Assembly: GCF_004519295.1 (NCBI RefSeq)
Contig: NZ_SOZH01000009.1
Span: 124,001-188,000 of the forward strand
Direction of reading: 5' to 3'
Length of the DNA stretch: 64,000 nt
Origin: Cellulosimicrobium funkei
Lineage (GTDB): Bacteria > Actinomycetota > Actinomycetes > Actinomycetales > Cellulomonadaceae
In this document: piece after piece, positions 62,781-64,000 of the stretch
How the letters are laid out: each line of letters begins with the position of its first letter
Numbering within the stretch: position 1 is the stretch's first letter
Program-made: the position numbers and the translations under genes
The notes under the pieces: model-generated
Seen by the model: only the letters and a program-made list of their open reading frames with translations
The model's database searches: none
What the model was told of the DNA's origin: nothing

Positions 62781-63416
62781 TCAGGACCTCGTGGTGATGA
62801 GGTGCGGCCGCTTCTCCATGTCCGCGAGGCCGTTCCAGGCGAGGTTGACGAGGTGCGCCGCGACCTCCGTCTTCTTGGGGGAGCGCGCGTCGAGCCAGTA
62901 CTGACCGGTGAGGGCGACCATGCCGACGAGCATCTGCGCGTAGATGGGCGCGACCTTCGGGTCGAGGCCGCGCGTGCGGAACTGGTGCGCCAGGAGGTGC
63001 TCGACCTGCGTCGCGACGTCGCCGATGAGGCTCGAGAAGGTGCCCGTGGCCTGCGCGACGGGGGAGTCGCGCACGAGGATCCGGAAGCCGTCCTCCGACG
63101 CCTCGATGTAGGACAGGAGGGCGAGCGCGGTGCGCTCCAGCAGCACCTTCGGGTGACCGCCCTCGTCGAGCGCGCCCGACAGCGCCGCGGTGAGCGCCTG
63201 CACCTCGCGGTCCACGACGACCGCGTAGATGCCCTCCTTGCCGCCGAAGTGCTCGTACACGACGGGCTTGGACACCTCGGCGCGCGCGGCGATCTCCTCG
63301 ACGCTCGTCCCCTCGAACCCCTTCTCGGCGAACAGCTTGCGGCTGACGGCGAGCAGCTGCTCGCGCCGCTGGCTCGCGGTCATGCGGGATCGGGGGGTGC
63401 GCCTGGAGTCTGCCAC
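62781..63416 (-). CDS. TetR-family regulator next to glmU
   Basis: 211 aa from GTG 63416 (MADSRRTPRSRMTASQ); ATG 63383 would remove 11 residues. HTH: RREQLLAVSRKLFAEKGFEGTSVEEIAARAEVSKPVVYEHFGGKEGIYAVVVDREV. C-terminal domain VLLERTALALLSYIEASEDGFRILVRDSPV and YWLDARSPKKTEVAAHLVNLAWNGLADMEKRP. A TetR gene divergent from glmU is conserved in actinobacteria (Rv1019 beside Rv1018c); the RTPRSRMT lead-in is typical of that group, which supports the longer start. Confidence 0.9.
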   Translation of the reverse strand: MADSRRTPRSRMTASQRREQLLAVSRKLFAEKGFEGTSVEEIAARAEVSKPVVYEHFGGKEGIYAVVVDREVQALTAALSGALDEGGHPKVLLERTALALLSYIEASEDGFRILVRDSPVAQATGTFSSLIGDVATQVEHLLAHQFRTRGLDPKVAPIYAQMLVGMVALTGQYWLDARSPKKTEVAAHLVNLAWNGLADMEKRPHLITTRS

Positions 63417-63695
63417 GGGTCCATCATGCCGTGCGGGCGGTCGCCGCAGCCGGAGGGTCCGCGCCCGCCGGCGCGGGCGTCGTCGGGCGGGCGCGCGCGG
63501 GTGTGGTGCGGGCCACGCCCCGCGTCCGGTGCGGATGGGGCGAGACGGGCACGCGCGGCGTCGGGCACGGGGACCGACCTGGCAGACTGTTCCCGGACCC
63601 GGCCCGCCCGCCGCGGCCCGGGTCGAACCGGGGGCGCGGCGACGGGCAGGTGACGTGCACGTGCCGAGCACGTGAGACGGCGTCGCCGGGTCCGG

Positions 63696-63767
63696 TCCGC
63701 CTTGGTGTAATCGGCAGCACAAGGGTTTTTGGTGCCCTTGGTCCAGGTTCGAGTCCTGGGGGCGGAG
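63696..63767 (+). tRNA. tRNA-Gln (anticodon UUG)
   Basis: 72-nt cloverleaf. Acceptor TCCGCCT/GGGCGGA (one T-G pair), anticodon stem AGGGT/GCCCT with loop TTTTGGT giving anticodon TTG, T arm CCAGG-TTCGAGT-CCTGG, discriminator G, no encoded CCA. Located 30 nt before glmU, a common actinobacterial position. Confidence 0.93.
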
Positions 63768-63797
63768 CTCGTGCCACCGATCCCGAGGGGAACACCC

Positions 63798-64000
63798 ATG
63801 GAAGCTCAGCAGGGCACCGACACCACCGTCGCCCCCGCTGCCGTGATCGTCCTCGCCGCAGGCGAGGGCACGCGGATGAAGTCGTCCACCCCCAAGATGC
63901 TGCACACGCTCGCGGGCCGCAGCCTGCTCGGGCACGTGCTCGTCGCGGCGCGCTCGCTCGACCCGGCCCTGCTCGCCGTCGTCGTGCGGCACGAGCGCGA
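63798..64000 (+). CDS. glmU: GlmU (GlcNAc-1-P uridylyltransferase/glucosamine-1-P acetyltransferase), 3' truncated by the window edge
   Basis: Only the first 67 residues are present. They contain the complete pyrophosphorylase loop: [25 protein letters not shown], then [21 protein letters not shown]. The intact [12 protein letters not shown] motif, with catalytic Arg and Lys, contrasts with the degenerate loop of the nucleotidyltransferase domain at 6877. It makes UDP-GlcNAc for peptidoglycan. ATG 63798 follows a GAGGGGA site. Confidence 0.93.
   Translation, partial: MEAQQGTDTTVAPAAVIVLAAGEGTRMKSSTPKMLHTLAGRSLLGHVLVAARSLDPALLAVVVRHER

Noticed and set aside
63417-63695. Possible small gene or regulatory RNA between tetR and tRNA-Gln
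   Set aside because: Only GC-rich sequence without a start, conserved motif or clear hairpin; nothing supportable.

Overview
The window is very GC-rich DNA (well over 70% by eye), with dense genes, many GTG starts and strong G/C-ending codon bias. Gene content and order point to an actinomycete of the Cellulomonas/Cellulosimicrobium/Isoptericola group (Micrococcales). The backbone follows an order known from Mycobacterium tuberculosis and other actinobacteria: mscL, FmdB-type protein, 5-formyl-THF cyclo-ligase, rimJ-like GNAT, SepX/GlpR, protein O-mannosyltransferase, rsmI, metG, tatD, rpfB, rsmA (ksgA), ispE, then a TetR gene, tRNA-Gln and glmU. Accessory carbohydrate, regulator and transporter modules are inserted into this backbone.

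Layout. 1-6.7 kb: the 3' end of a superfamily 1 helicase, a small acidic protein, mscL, a SAF-domain protein, an FmdB protein, a penicillin acylase-type Ntn hydrolase and 5-FCL. 6.9-11.7 kb: a fusion of a GlmU-like nucleotidyltransferase with a phosphohexomutase, followed by a GH94 phosphorylase that looks most like chitobiose phosphorylase. 11.8-15.6 kb: GNAT, SepX/GlpR, tRNA-Ala(CGC), a formylglycine-generating enzyme and a DUF4190 protein. 15.7-20.8 kb: an intracellular GH20 hexosaminidase with its own promoter and palindromic operator, flanked by two paralogous lipoproteins. 20.8-28.2 kb: PMT, rsmI, nicotinamidase, a MarR protein, an AlaC-like aminotransferase, an SDR and a PQQ-type sugar dehydrogenase lipoprotein. 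28.2-39.9 kb: three paralogous DUF348/G5 cell-wall lytic proteins interleaved with metG, tatD, a VOC protein, a WYL regulator, rsmA and ispE.

39.9-49.5 kb is a self-contained carbohydrate locus: CE7 esterase, secreted beta-propeller glycosidase, LacI regulator, FAD-dependent oxidoreductase and a binding protein plus two permeases. Three similar palindromic sites in its control regions suggest a local LacI regulon. 49.5-62.7 kb holds a WXG100-type protein, an ABC-F ATPase, a MarR/reductase pair with two operators, a TetR gene near a Drr-type exporter, a MarR/MFS operon, a Nat-type exporter and a membrane protein. The end has a TetR gene, tRNA-Gln(UUG) and the start of glmU.

The most unusual DNA-level signals are: (1) two inverted arrays of a 21-bp repeat between 59.4 and 59.7 kb; (2) a 60-bp palindromic element placed exactly in frame inside tatD, with a close relative in the intergenic region before metG; (3) a shared promoter and direct-repeat motif in front of all three wall-lytic paralogues. 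The most interesting metabolic signal is the fused nucleotidyltransferase-mutase next to a chitobiose phosphorylase-like enzyme. It sits where related genomes carry galU and glp (moeA).
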